Positions 46,676-54,823 of a DNA stretch of 64,000 bases are shown here, piece by piece; positions within the stretch are counted from its first letter, which is position 1; each line of letters starts with the position of its first letter. The notes under the pieces are model-generated. The model made no database searches and was not told where the DNA came from. It was given only the letters and a program-made list of their open reading frames with translations. The stretch spans positions 62,001 through 126,000 of the forward strand of contig CANKYF010000016.1 of assembly GCA_947487895.1 (NCBI GenBank). Reading direction: 5' to 3'. The position numbers were made by a program, and so were the translations under genes. The DNA comes from an uncultured Flavobacteriaceae bacterium. Lineage in GTDB: Bacteria; Bacteroidota; Bacteroidia; Flavobacteriales; Flavobacteriaceae.

Positions 46676-49057
46676 CTATCGTTTAATAGCTCTTTTTGTG
46701 ATAGTAACTCCATTAGACAATGCTACTTCTGCAATAAAAACAGTGCTACTTAAAGTACTTAAGTTAAACGTTTCTTTACTATTACTTCCTTTAAAAGTAT
46801 TTAGGTTTCTACCTAAAAGGTCATAAATAGTAACAGATTGAATTTCTAAGTTTTCTGTAATAGAAAATTGCACGTCATCATTTCCTAAATCAACAATTTT
46901 TAAACTATTAGAGCCTATTAACTGTTCTGCAGTAGAAAGTGCAATATTATTAAATACAATCTCAAATCGTTCATTGAATTCTCCAACTTCAGAAGTAAAC
47001 GTATAATCAGACTCGGATAAGTTATGTGTTTTATTTAAAAAGTTGTCTTTTAAATAAACGGTATTATTAGTTAAAAAATCTCCTTGTAATTGAGCTATAG
47101 ATAACTTGTATAGTGTTGCTACTCCAATATTTGTTTTAAAACCTAAGTTCACAATTTCACTTTCATCAAGACTATTTAGCGATTTTCCTTGAATGGCAAA
47201 CTTTTTATTGCTAGTCTCTTCAATTAAAGAATATAGAATAGCTGAATTACCACTTCCTAAGTTTCTAGGGGCATCGTATGCCATTCCATCATCAGAATTT
47301 GTTGCTCCTTCAACATAAGCCACTAATATTTGATTAAATACACCATTATCAGATGTTAAATTCAACCATAATTTATTATTAATTACTGTAGCAACATTAG
47401 ATTCTTTTTTTTCTTTCTGATTCTTAAAAAACTGACTATTACTAGTCCCATCAGCCATACGCATAGAATTATTAAACATAACAGTTCCTCCAGATAAACC
47501 AGATATAAAGAACCCTTGACCAGAAGGAATATAGTCATTAGGGACTACCATATCTCCATTATCTGAATTATTGATACTTCCACTCCCTGCGGTTATTATG
47601 GCATAGTCATTCTGAGAAAAATTTAGCTCTTCATTTCCTGGATTAGCATTACTTGGGGCAGACCTATGGGACCATAAATAAGCAGCTCCATCTATAACAC
47701 TAGAATTAGCAGCATAAAATGCATCAAAATCTAATGCACAAGGGTAAGGGTTCCCTATTAAATTCCAATCATTATCACCATTTGCACCATTGTAAGCTAT
47801 TGAAGTGGTAATAATCCCATTATTAAATTCTCCTGAAAAATCATATCCATAACCTAACGGTCCAAACCACCCAATTTCAGAATGAGAGGCAGCAAAACCT
47901 ACACCAGGAGCCATTAAATCTGTACCTGATGCAACTTGCCAATCATCTCCATCATCATCAATGTCATCTCCATTTCCATCTAAATAGTTTGCCGCATTAA
48001 ACCAAAATATTCTATCTGAAAGCGCCAAAGGACTTGTTGCTATTGTTAAACCATTAATAGGAGAACTCCAATATGTATACTCATACCAATTGTTTAATAT
48101 ACTTGTGGTTTTCTGAACAACCGCATTACCTCCAACTAAACTAAAAGTTGCATTATCGTTTCTTTGTACAAATGCCCCATGATTTTCTACTGATAAATTT
48201 CCATTGATTGTAACATCATTTTGCACTTCAACGTAATAGCCGTCATCTATTAATAATGTATTTCCCATATTAATAATTAAGCTACAAGCTGAAAAACTTC
48301 CGTTTGTTGGATTTGTTGTGTAAGGTCCGTTAATAACGGCTATTGTTGTTGTATTTGGAGTAGATGGAGACCACACAGTACCATTCCATACTACAATTCC
48401 TCCAGCACATGATGTACATGAAAAATAACAATCCCCCAGAGTTAATGGTGTTCCAGAAACATTCCAATTTGAACTAGTTGATACTGCTGATAAAATAGCA
48501 GAATTATCACTTGCTATGCTACAATTATAAGCACCATTATCTGTTTCATTAATTGCCACTGCATTAGTACCATTAGTTAAACCTGTTGGTATCGCTGACG
48601 TTTGAGCGTCAACAGCATCTACAGACCAACCCGTAGTATCATTAAAATGTACTGCATAAATAAACGTTGGTGATACGTCTGTTCCCTGATAAGCTAATAT
48701 TTGATCTCCATTTGTTGCTAAATTGAAGCCCGCATTAGTTTCAGAAACAGTTCCTATCGTAGCAGATAATGAAGCTCCATCTGTTACGACAATTTCTGTT
48801 CCACAAGGCAAATCAGAATCTGCAACCCAAGTTATAGTACCTTCATTATCTCTAAACATCCCTGCTGATTCCCAACCATTATCAGTAAAATTAATCGTTG
48901 TTGTATTTACTACATTAGTTAATAGTACAAAAGAAAAACTATCAGGATTATCAGAGTTAAACCCTGTAATGGCAATATCACCAGCTGATAGTATAGTCTG
49001 CCCATACCCCAAATTAATGGTTAAAAGCAATATCATTATATAAGTAATTTTTTTCAT
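46676..49057 (-). CDS. T9SS-secreted modular surface protein (head type B)
   Basis: A 793-residue protein with a signal peptide ending near GYGQ. The head (about 20-215) is lamin-tail-like: ILSAGDIAITGFNSDNPD, VNTTTINFTDNGW and GDQILAYQG. After a Cys-rich turn (CYFSCTSC) comes the stalk VWNGTVW near 224, the YWSSP block near 330, GNPYPCALDF, and a type A T9SS sorting domain from about 720. Most of its C-terminal part is nearly the same as the paralogue 400 bases downstream, including a 143-base DNA block with only two differences by eye. It is probably displayed on the cell surface. The ligand is unknown. Confidence 0.88.
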   Translation of the reverse strand: MKKITYIMILLLTINLGYGQTILSAGDIAITGFNSDNPDSFSFVLLTNVVNTTTINFTDNGWESAGMFRDNEGTITWVADSDLPCGTEIVVTDGASLSATIGTVSETNAGFNLATNGDQILAYQGTDVSPTFIYAVHFNDTTGWSVDAVDAQTSAIPTGLTNGTNAVAINETDNGAYNCSIASDNSAILSAVSTSSNWNVSGTPLTLGDCYFSCTSCAGGIVVWNGTVWSPSTPNTTTIAVINGPYTTNPTNGSFSACSLIINMGNTLLIDDGYYVEVQNDVTINGNLSVENHGAFVQRNDNATFSLVGGNAVVQKTTSILNNWYEYTYWSSPINGLTIATSPLALSDRIFWFNAANYLDGNGDDIDDDGDDWQVASGTDLMAPGVGFAASHSEIGWFGPLGYGYDFSGEFNNGIITTSIAYNGANGDNDWNLIGNPYPCALDFDAFYAANSSVIDGAAYLWSHRSAPSNANPGNEELNFSQNDYAIITAGSGSINNSDNGDMVVPNDYIPSGQGFFISGLSGGTVMFNNSMRMADGTSNSQFFKNQKEKKESNVATVINNKLWLNLTSDNGVFNQILVAYVEGATNSDDGMAYDAPRNLGSGNSAILYSLIEETSNKKFAIQGKSLNSLDESEIVNLGFKTNIGVATLYKLSIAQLQGDFLTNNTVYLKDNFLNKTHNLSESDYTFTSEVGEFNERFEIVFNNIALSTAEQLIGSNSLKIVDLGNDDVQFSITENLEIQSVTIYDLLGRNLNTFKGSNSKETFNLSTLSSTVFIAEVALSNGVTITKRAIKR

Positions 49058-49118
49058 TGTTAAGTAGTTTTTTATAGTATTGGGTTTAATTAATCCTTAG
49101 TTAAAAATTATTCTTTGT

Positions 49119-49126
49119 TATTTTTG
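49119..49126 (+). promoter_or_regulatory. Candidate -7 element for recX
   Basis: TATTTTTG is an exact TAnnTTTG match nine bases before the recX ATG, so the leader would be very short. Confidence 0.45.
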
Positions 49127-49134
49127 AACACATA

Positions 49135-49608
49135 ATGCAAACAAAAAAAACATATACGTTACAGGAAGCTACCAAAAAACTAGAGCATTACTGCGCATAT
49201 CAAGAACGGTGTCATCAAGAAGTTAGACAAAAACTACTAAGTATGTATATGATACCAGAAGCTATAGATGTTATTATAGTACACCTAATCGAGCATAACT
49301 ACCTTAACGAAGAACGTTTTGCCAAAACATTCGTTAGCGGTAAGTTTAGAATTAAGAAATGGGGTAGGCGTCGATTAACCCAAGAACTTGAGAGAAAAGA
49401 CATCAGCAAAGTTAATATAAATCAAGCTATTACAGAAATAGATGACAATAATTATATCGAAACTTTCCATGATTTAGCCGAAAAAAAGGCTAATTCTTTA
49501 AAAGAAAGCAACAAATTTAAAAAGCGAAAAAAATTAATTAATTATCTAATATACAGAGGTTGGGAATCTCATTTAGTATATGATAAAGCTATAGAACTAA
49601 TTCCTTAA
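49135..49608 (+). CDS. recX: Regulatory protein RecX
   Basis: RecX binds RecA filaments and limits RecA activity in the cytoplasm. The 157-residue protein shows the tandem three-helix repeats of the family: KLEHYCAYQERCHQEVRQKL, then LIEHNYLNEERFAKTF followed by GKFRIKKWGRRRL, and ending LIYRGWESHLVYDKAIE. The recA gene is not adjacent. It is convergent with the DUF6646 gene. Confidence 0.93.
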   Translation: MQTKKTYTLQEATKKLEHYCAYQERCHQEVRQKLLSMYMIPEAIDVIIVHLIEHNYLNEERFAKTFVSGKFRIKKWGRRRLTQELERKDISKVNINQAITEIDDNNYIETFHDLAEKKANSLKESNKFKKRKKLINYLIYRGWESHLVYDKAIELIP

Positions 49609-49615
49609 AACGCAT

Positions 49616-50107
49616 TTAGATATTAAAACTTGCTCCGATATTTAAGGTAAATTGATTGTGCAACGTTTCGGCTGGTGTAAGCGTACCTGTTTTATATTTT
49701 GCAAAAGGCGTATTAAGTTCTGTATAAATACCAAACCCATCAGAAAAGAAGTAACGCATACCTAAATGTCCGCCAAAATTCTTTAAACCAAGGCTTAAAC
49801 CTGGATAAATATCAAAATTTTCATCAATATTAATAACATTACCTAAGTTAGCATTAAAACGCGCTCTAACATCTAATCTGTCTGCAAAATCTGCGTCAAT
49901 AATATCATCAACACCTAAAAGATACGTAGAAGAAAACCCCATAGAGATATTTTCACCAAAACCATAGTCATAACTTACATTTATACCAGTACCATTATTT
50001 TGAAAGTTTGCACCAATTTGAAACTTATTATCGTTTTTACCAGTAAATGCTTGCGCATCTACAAATAATACACTTAAAACTGCTATTGCAAATATTAGAT
50101 TTTTCAT
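49616..50107 (-). CDS. DUF6646 family small outer-membrane beta-barrel protein
   Basis: A 163-residue exported protein. A signal peptide ends near FVDAQ, followed by eight or so amphipathic strands (KFQIGANFQ, GINVSYDYGFG, ISMGFSSTYL) and a last strand TLNIGASFNI ending in a hydrophobic residue, typical of an eight-stranded barrel. I associate the pattern with DUF6646. The function is unknown. It sits convergent to recX and downstream of the JmjC-like gene, but with its own promoter. Confidence 0.78.
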   Translation of the reverse strand: MKNLIFAIAVLSVLFVDAQAFTGKNDNKFQIGANFQNNGTGINVSYDYGFGENISMGFSSTYLLGVDDIIDADFADRLDVRARFNANLGNVINIDENFDIYPGLSLGLKNFGGHLGMRYFFSDGFGIYTELNTPFAKYKTGTLTPAETLHNQFTLNIGASFNI

Positions 50108-50129
50108 TATCTAGATGATTTTTAAGACG

Positions 50130-50137
50130 CAAATATA
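50130..50137 (-). promoter_or_regulatory. Candidate -7 element for the DUF6646 gene
   Basis: TATATTTG, followed by CG, on the minus strand matches TAnnTTTG, 22 bases before the ATG. Confidence 0.55.
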
Positions 50138-50160
50138 TTACAAGTTTTATAAAGTAAATC

Positions 50161-51027
50161 TTAAATATTCAAATTTTTATGTGTTCTTATTATAGCCTTT
50201 TCATTTTTTCTATCTATCCATTTTTGACCTTTTAATTTTCTCATTAAAGCATCAAAATAGCGCATAACCACCACATTATAAACAGCCTTACTTAAATTTT
50301 TTGGATTTCTTGCCAACCCCCTCAAACTCATAGAAAACCCTGGGGTAATATATCTCATATAATGCCAATATCCTTCTGGCATGTATAAAACCTCTCCATG
50401 ATTAAGCTCTGTTACATAGCCTTTGGCTTTTTTAAGAGCTGGCCATTTTTCAAGATCTGGATCGTTAAAATTTATATCCTCTCGTGTAATGAGAGAATGA
50501 GGTATTTTATATAAGAAATCTGTTTGTGTCTGATCAAACAAAATACATTGTTTCTTTCCTTCAAAATGAAAATGAAAAATATTGGCTAAGTCAATATCAT
50601 AATGCATAAAAGTGTGCGAATCTGTACCTCCAAAAAATAACATTGGTATACGTTTTAATAGCTTAACTCCAAAATCTGGATACTTAAAATCTTTTTGTAA
50701 TTGCGGAATTTCCTTTAAAACATTCCATAAAAAAATGCGATATTTAGTAGGTTCTCGCTTCAGCAAATCAATATAATCTGCCATTTTCATAGTGGCATGC
50801 GGCTCATTGAACCCTTCTTTATAATCTACTGGTCTATCATCATAAAGCGGTACAGTAATATTGCCTGCTATGTGTTTTATGTAATCTAAACTCCATTTAT
50901 TATAAGCAGGCCAATCCTCAATAAAACGTTCAATAACCACAGGCTTTTGTGGTTTGAAGTAGTGTTTTATAAAATCCTTTTTGGTAATAGTTTCAACCCT
51001 AGGAATGTCCTTTAGATTTAGTTTCAA
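50161..51027 (-). CDS. JmjC-like cupin protein (putative Fe(II)/2-oxoglutarate oxygenase)
   Basis: A 288-residue cytoplasmic protein of the cupin-8/JmjC-like family. The Fe(II) facial triad is visible as H142-x-D144 (MHYDID) and the distal H222 (GYWHYM). PVVIERFIEDWPAYNKW near 29-45 is the usual start of the domain. Relatives hydroxylate proteins such as ribosomal proteins, or small molecules. No substrate can be read here. The last ~45 residues are a basic helical tail. Confidence 0.88.
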   Translation of the reverse strand: MKLNLKDIPRVETITKKDFIKHYFKPQKPVVIERFIEDWPAYNKWSLDYIKHIAGNITVPLYDDRPVDYKEGFNEPHATMKMADYIDLLKREPTKYRIFLWNVLKEIPQLQKDFKYPDFGVKLLKRIPMLFFGGTDSHTFMHYDIDLANIFHFHFEGKKQCILFDQTQTDFLYKIPHSLITREDINFNDPDLEKWPALKKAKGYVTELNHGEVLYMPEGYWHYMRYITPGFSMSLRGLARNPKNLSKAVYNVVVMRYFDALMRKLKGQKWIDRKNEKAIIRTHKNLNI

Positions 51028-51191
51028 ATTGGTGAAATTAGATTGCTAAAATTAAGAAAATGTTAAGAAATTAGAAACATTATATTTCTTAGAAGTCACT
51101 CTTGTTATCTTCAAGTTAGGTTATTAACCAAATCTTTTCTATAATTTTAAAAGCGTTAACCTTCATAAAGGAAGTTGTTTGTATGCCTAAC

Positions 51192-51230
51192 AAAAAAACC
51201 TACTAAATCTAATAACTTAGTAGGCTTTTT
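51192..51230 (-). terminator. Rho-independent terminator after bioB
   Basis: An inverted repeat CCTACTAA / TTAGTAGG, with A and T runs outside (AAAAAAACC and GGCTTTTT), forms a hairpin with a T run on the minus strand, 17 bases past the bioB stop. Confidence 0.85.
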
Positions 51231-51246
51231 AGATTTTATGGTATAA

Positions 51247-52341
51247 TTATTTTAAAGCTTTGGCTTTTTCTTTAGCCGCTTCGTTACGTTCAATTTTATG
51301 TTCAGGTCTTGTCCATTTTGGTTTTTCACCTAAACTTTCAAATTGCGAATCTTTAGCATCAACAGATTGTGGTTGTACCTTTTTAGTAAAAGGCTTTTGA
51401 GGATTTAAACCTAACATTTTAAACATTTCCATATCCTCATTTACATCTGGATTGGGCGTAGTTAATAATTTATCTCCTGCAAAAATAGAATTAGCTCCTA
51501 CAAAGAAACACATAGCTTGACCTTCTCTACTCATTTGTGTTCTACCTGCACTTAAACGTACTTGCGTTTCTGGCAATACAATTCTAGTAGTTGCTACCAT
51601 GCGTACCATTTCCCAAATAGACACTGGTTTTTGATCTTCAAGCGGCGTACCTTCAACTGCAACCAAAGCATTAATTGGTGTAGATTCTGGTTGAGGGTTT
51701 AATGTAGATAAAGCTACTAGCATACCTGCTCTATCCTCTATATTTTCACCCATCCCAATAATACCTCCACTACAAACAGTAACATTAGTTTTTCTAACAT
51801 TATCTATTGTGTCTAATCTATCTTGATAACCTCTTGTAGAAATTACTTCTTTATAATACTCTTCAGAAGAATCTAAATTATGATTATAAGCATACAAGCC
51901 TGCTTCTGCTAAACGCTGCGCTTGATTTTCGGTTAGCATACCAAGTGTACAACAAACTTCCATATCAAGTTTATTTATAGAACGTACCATTTCTAAAACC
52001 TGATCAAACTCTTCTCCATCTTTCACATTTCTCCAAGCAGCTCCCATACATACACGAGAACTTCCTCCAGACTTGGCACGTAACGCTTGCGCTTTTACTT
52101 GTTGCACCGTCATTAAATCATTTCCTTCAACGTTTGTGTGATAACGTGCAGCCTGTGGACAATAGCCACAATCTTCACTACAACCTCCCGTTTTTATAGA
52201 TAATAATGTACTAACCTGAACCACATTAGGGTCATGGTTTTTTCTATGAACCGTTGCAGCCTCATAAAGTAACTCCATAAACGGTTTATTATATATCTCT
52301 AGAATCTCCTCTTTCGTCCAATTATGTCTCATCTCACTCAT
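51247..52341 (-). CDS. bioB: Biotin synthase
   Basis: BioB is a radical-SAM enzyme that inserts sulfur into dethiobiotin, the last step of biotin synthesis. The [4Fe-4S] motif C-x3-C-x2-C is C54, C58, C61 (GGCSEDCGYC). YNHNLDSSEEYY, TVCSGGIIGMGE and the [2Fe-2S] region with SAGRTQMS are also present. At 364 residues it is slightly longer than E. coli BioB, owing to a Lys/Glu-rich tail. It is separated from the other bio genes by an ATP-grasp gene on the opposite strand. Confidence 0.98.
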   Translation of the reverse strand: MSEMRHNWTKEEILEIYNKPFMELLYEAATVHRKNHDPNVVQVSTLLSIKTGGCSEDCGYCPQAARYHTNVEGNDLMTVQQVKAQALRAKSGGSSRVCMGAAWRNVKDGEEFDQVLEMVRSINKLDMEVCCTLGMLTENQAQRLAEAGLYAYNHNLDSSEEYYKEVISTRGYQDRLDTIDNVRKTNVTVCSGGIIGMGENIEDRAGMLVALSTLNPQPESTPINALVAVEGTPLEDQKPVSIWEMVRMVATTRIVLPETQVRLSAGRTQMSREGQAMCFFVGANSIFAGDKLLTTPNPDVNEDMEMFKMLGLNPQKPFTKKVQPQSVDAKDSQFESLGEKPKWTRPEHKIERNEAAKEKAKALK

Positions 52342-52363
52342 AATTCTTTTAATTTATAGATTT

Positions 52364-52371
52364 CAAAAATA
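52364..52371 (-). promoter_or_regulatory. Candidate -7 element for bioB
   Basis: TATTTTTG on the minus strand is an exact TAnnTTTG match, 22 bases before the bioB ATG. Confidence 0.5.
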
Positions 52372-52411
52372 CTAATTTAAAGGTTCACGTGTAAATATTA
52401 TAGTATTAGTT

Positions 52412-52423
52412 TCTGTTAACAGA
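52412..52423. promoter_or_regulatory. 12-base perfect palindrome between bioB and the ATP-grasp gene
   Basis: TCTGTTAACAGA lies 70 bases upstream of bioB and 39 bases upstream of the divergent ATP-grasp gene. It is placed as an operator for either or both. It contains the TGTTAAC core seen in some biotin repressor half-sites, but the usual 14-16-base spacing between half-sites is lacking. Confidence 0.35.
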
Positions 52424-52462
52424 GAAGTTTATTACATTTATTCCCTTGTTGAATCTATTAAA

Positions 52463-53485
52463 ATGAATAGATTAAAAGTATTCTTAAACTATCCAAACAA
52501 GAAAAATTTCTTTACAATAATTAAAGAAGTTACTATTCTTATTTTCAAAAAAAAAGAGATTCCCTATTATTACTTCAAATATCTTTATAGAAAAGATGCT
52601 ACAGACTTTCTTGATCATTTAAGTTTAAAAGAACAACGCAAATTACAATCACATAAAACACTGCATAATCCAGACTTGGTTAGCTTAGTTAATAACAAGT
52701 TGTTTTTTTCATCATTACTTGGTACTAAGTTAAAAACACCACAATTTATAGGGTACAATTTTAAATCCAACTTTTTTTATAAAGATCAAATAATAAAATT
52801 TGAAAATTCACACAATTCAATAAAGTTGTTTGACAGGATATTTAAAGAAGAAAAAATTGATGGTGTATTCATTAGACCTCCTTCTGACTATGGAGGTAAA
52901 GGATGTTTTAAAATTAGTTCAGACAATTTTAAAACTGAATTGGGTAAAATTCATAATACTCTTATAAATGGAAATTTTGTATTTACTGAGGTATTAAAAC
53001 AACACGAATTGATTAATCGAATTCATTCTAAGTCTACTAATACCATTAGAATGGTTACTTTAATAACATCTCAAGGCTCAACAGAAATAATAAGTGCATT
53101 CATGAGATTTGGAGTTGGTAATAGTATAGTAGACAATGTATCTTCAGGTGGTTTTTTTGTTGGTATTAACATTGATACAGGGACTCTTAAACGTGAAGGA
53201 CATTATTTACCCGAATATGGTGGAAAACAAATTTTTGAGCACCCTGATAGTGGCTTTAGGTTTGATGGTTTTAAAATCCCTTTTTTTAAAGAAGCAAGCG
53301 AAATGGTTTTTAATGCTGTTGAAATTATTCCTGACAGATTAATTGGTTGGGATGTCGCAATAACTCCAGATGGTCCAATAATTATAGAATCTAATGCAGA
53401 ACCTCATCTTCAAATGAGTAATATTGTTAGTGACGGATTACTAAAAAACAAATACGTTAGAGATGTTTTACAAGAATTAAAATAA
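52463..53485 (+). CDS. ATP-grasp domain protein (sugar-transfer-associated type)
   Basis: A 340-residue protein. ATP-grasp elements are the glycine-rich loop in IRPPSDYGGKGCFKI near 140-154, FTEVLKQHELINRIHSKSTNTIRMVT near 180-205, and the Mg-binding LIGWDVAITPDGPIIIESNAEP near 296-317. The wording fits the sugar-transfer-associated ATP-grasp family (ATPgrasp_ST). It should form an acid-amine or similar bond with ATP. It interrupts the biotin cluster on the opposite strand. A link to biotin is not established. Surface polysaccharide modification is the family precedent. Confidence 0.82.
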   Translation: MNRLKVFLNYPNKKNFFTIIKEVTILIFKKKEIPYYYFKYLYRKDATDFLDHLSLKEQRKLQSHKTLHNPDLVSLVNNKLFFSSLLGTKLKTPQFIGYNFKSNFFYKDQIIKFENSHNSIKLFDRIFKEEKIDGVFIRPPSDYGGKGCFKISSDNFKTELGKIHNTLINGNFVFTEVLKQHELINRIHSKSTNTIRMVTLITSQGSTEIISAFMRFGVGNSIVDNVSSGGFFVGINIDTGTLKREGHYLPEYGGKQIFEHPDSGFRFDGFKIPFFKEASEMVFNAVEIIPDRLIGWDVAITPDGPIIIESNAEPHLQMSNIVSDGLLKNKYVRDVLQELK

Positions 53486-53498
53486 AAACGTGAGAAGG

Positions 53499-54662
53499 TT
53501 AATTATTCTTTTTCAATAATATACTAACCGCATTCCCTCCAAATCCAACAGCATTTACAAGAATAGTATTTACAGATTTAGGGCTTTTTGTAGTTTCTAA
53601 ATAAGGAATGTCAATAAATTTTTGATGTTTTAACATTAGAACCGCTAACTCCAAACTTAATGCACCCGAAGCTCCAAACGTATGCCCAATTTTCCACTTG
53701 TTTGTAGTTAAACATGGCATATCATCACTACCAAACACTTTTTCTATAGCTCTTACCTCAGATAAATCTCCTTTAATAGTGCCTGGTGCATGCATCACTA
53801 CAACATCAACTTCTTCTAAAAGAGTATTTCCCAGAGCCATTTTCATAGAACGCTGAAAACATTCTGCATCACTAGAAATAGAAATATTGTGTTTTAATAT
53901 TTCGGTGGCATACCCATACCCTTTCACATAAGCTAAGGCATTTTTTGTTTCTCCTTCTTCTAGACATATCATTGCAGCACCTTCCCCTAAAATCATAGTA
54001 TTTTCAGTTTTATCAAGATTTAATGCCTGACAAGGAAACTCCTCTTCTTTTCTAGAATAAATTTTCAAAGCTTGCATTTGCGCAATGGTAAATGGTGTTA
54101 AAGGCGCTTCACTGCCTCCAACTAAAAATTTATTACACATACCAGAATTGATCCAAGCAATGCCATTTAAAAAAGAATGTAAAGCTGTAGAACAGGTTAT
54201 TGAATGACTAATTTCAGGACCTTGCGTTTGTAAATCATGTGCCACCCATGAAGCAATATTACCAAGAGTTGTTGTTGGTGAGCTTAATGTCTCTGCCTTA
54301 TTATTCTCTAAAAAGCTTTTATGATAATTTTCAAAAAGCGATGTTGCACCGCGTGAAGAACCAATATTTATTCCAAAATTATCTGTTGCATTCCAACCTG
54401 CTTGTTTAATAGCTTTTCTAGAACTATATATTGCGAAAAGTACCGTGTCATCTAAAGATTTGTACTTATTATCAGATTGCCTTAGCTTTTCAATATCTTT
54501 TCTAGCTTCCTCTGGGAGTGATGCTACAAATACCTCTTTATCATGAAATACTTGTTTGGCTACAAAAGATGTTTCTTGTAAATAATTTTTCCAAACGCCA
54601 TCTAAATGCTTTCCTAAAGACGAAATAGATGCTATTGCGGTAATTGAAATTGGTTTTTGCAT
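53499..54662 (-). CDS. Beta-ketoacyl-ACP synthase-like protein in the biotin cluster
   Basis: The 387 residues have the thiolase fold of KAS I/II with a complete C-H-H triad: C157 (SITCSTALHS), H291 (VMHAPGTIKGD) and H327 (KIGHTFGASG). It is divergent from housekeeping FabF: the usual D-T-A-C-S-S is replaced, and the N-terminus ISITAIASISSLG is unusual. It lies just downstream of bioA on the same strand with its own promoter. Flavobacterial biotin clusters often hold such a gene. Elongation towards the pimeloyl chain is the attractive inference. Confidence 0.88.
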   Translation of the reverse strand: MQKPISITAIASISSLGKHLDGVWKNYLQETSFVAKQVFHDKEVFVASLPEEARKDIEKLRQSDNKYKSLDDTVLFAIYSSRKAIKQAGWNATDNFGINIGSSRGATSLFENYHKSFLENNKAETLSSPTTTLGNIASWVAHDLQTQGPEISHSITCSTALHSFLNGIAWINSGMCNKFLVGGSEAPLTPFTIAQMQALKIYSRKEEEFPCQALNLDKTENTMILGEGAAMICLEEGETKNALAYVKGYGYATEILKHNISISSDAECFQRSMKMALGNTLLEEVDVVVMHAPGTIKGDLSEVRAIEKVFGSDDMPCLTTNKWKIGHTFGASGALSLELAVLMLKHQKFIDIPYLETTKSPKSVNTILVNAVGFGGNAVSILLKKNN

Positions 54663-54684
54663 AATTTTCTCCCTCTACATTAAA

Positions 54685-54720
54685 TATTTCAGTTTCTGAT
54701 TTGTTAAAAAAACTGAAATA
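54685..54720 (-). promoter_or_regulatory. 11-base inverted repeat in the leader of the ketoacyl synthase gene
   Basis: TATTTCAGTTT and AAACTGAAATA are perfect complements separated by 14 bases, 23 bases upstream of the ATG and downstream of the predicted -7 element. It could form an RNA hairpin in the leader or be a protein site. Confidence 0.5.
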
Positions 54721-54740
54721 AACATCATTAAATTAGTTGG

Positions 54741-54768
54741 CAAAAATACTACTTATAAATTAGTAGTA
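54741..54768 (-). promoter_or_regulatory. Promoter -7 element with overlapping inverted repeat for the ketoacyl synthase gene
   Basis: TATTTTTG (54748-54741, minus strand) is an exact -7 match. Its upstream edge overlaps a perfect 7-base inverted repeat TACTACT (54747-54753) / AGTAGTA (54762-54768), which would lie in the -7/-33 spacer, a repressor-type position. Confidence 0.5.
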
Positions 54769-54823
54769 GAAGCACATTTCTTTTAATTTAAAAACGAATA
54801 AACTCGAAACCTTGTTAGAATTA

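Noticed and set aside
48723-49043. A 106-codon open frame on the plus strand
   Set aside because: It lies wholly inside the well-supported minus-strand surface-protein gene and has no family-like sequence.
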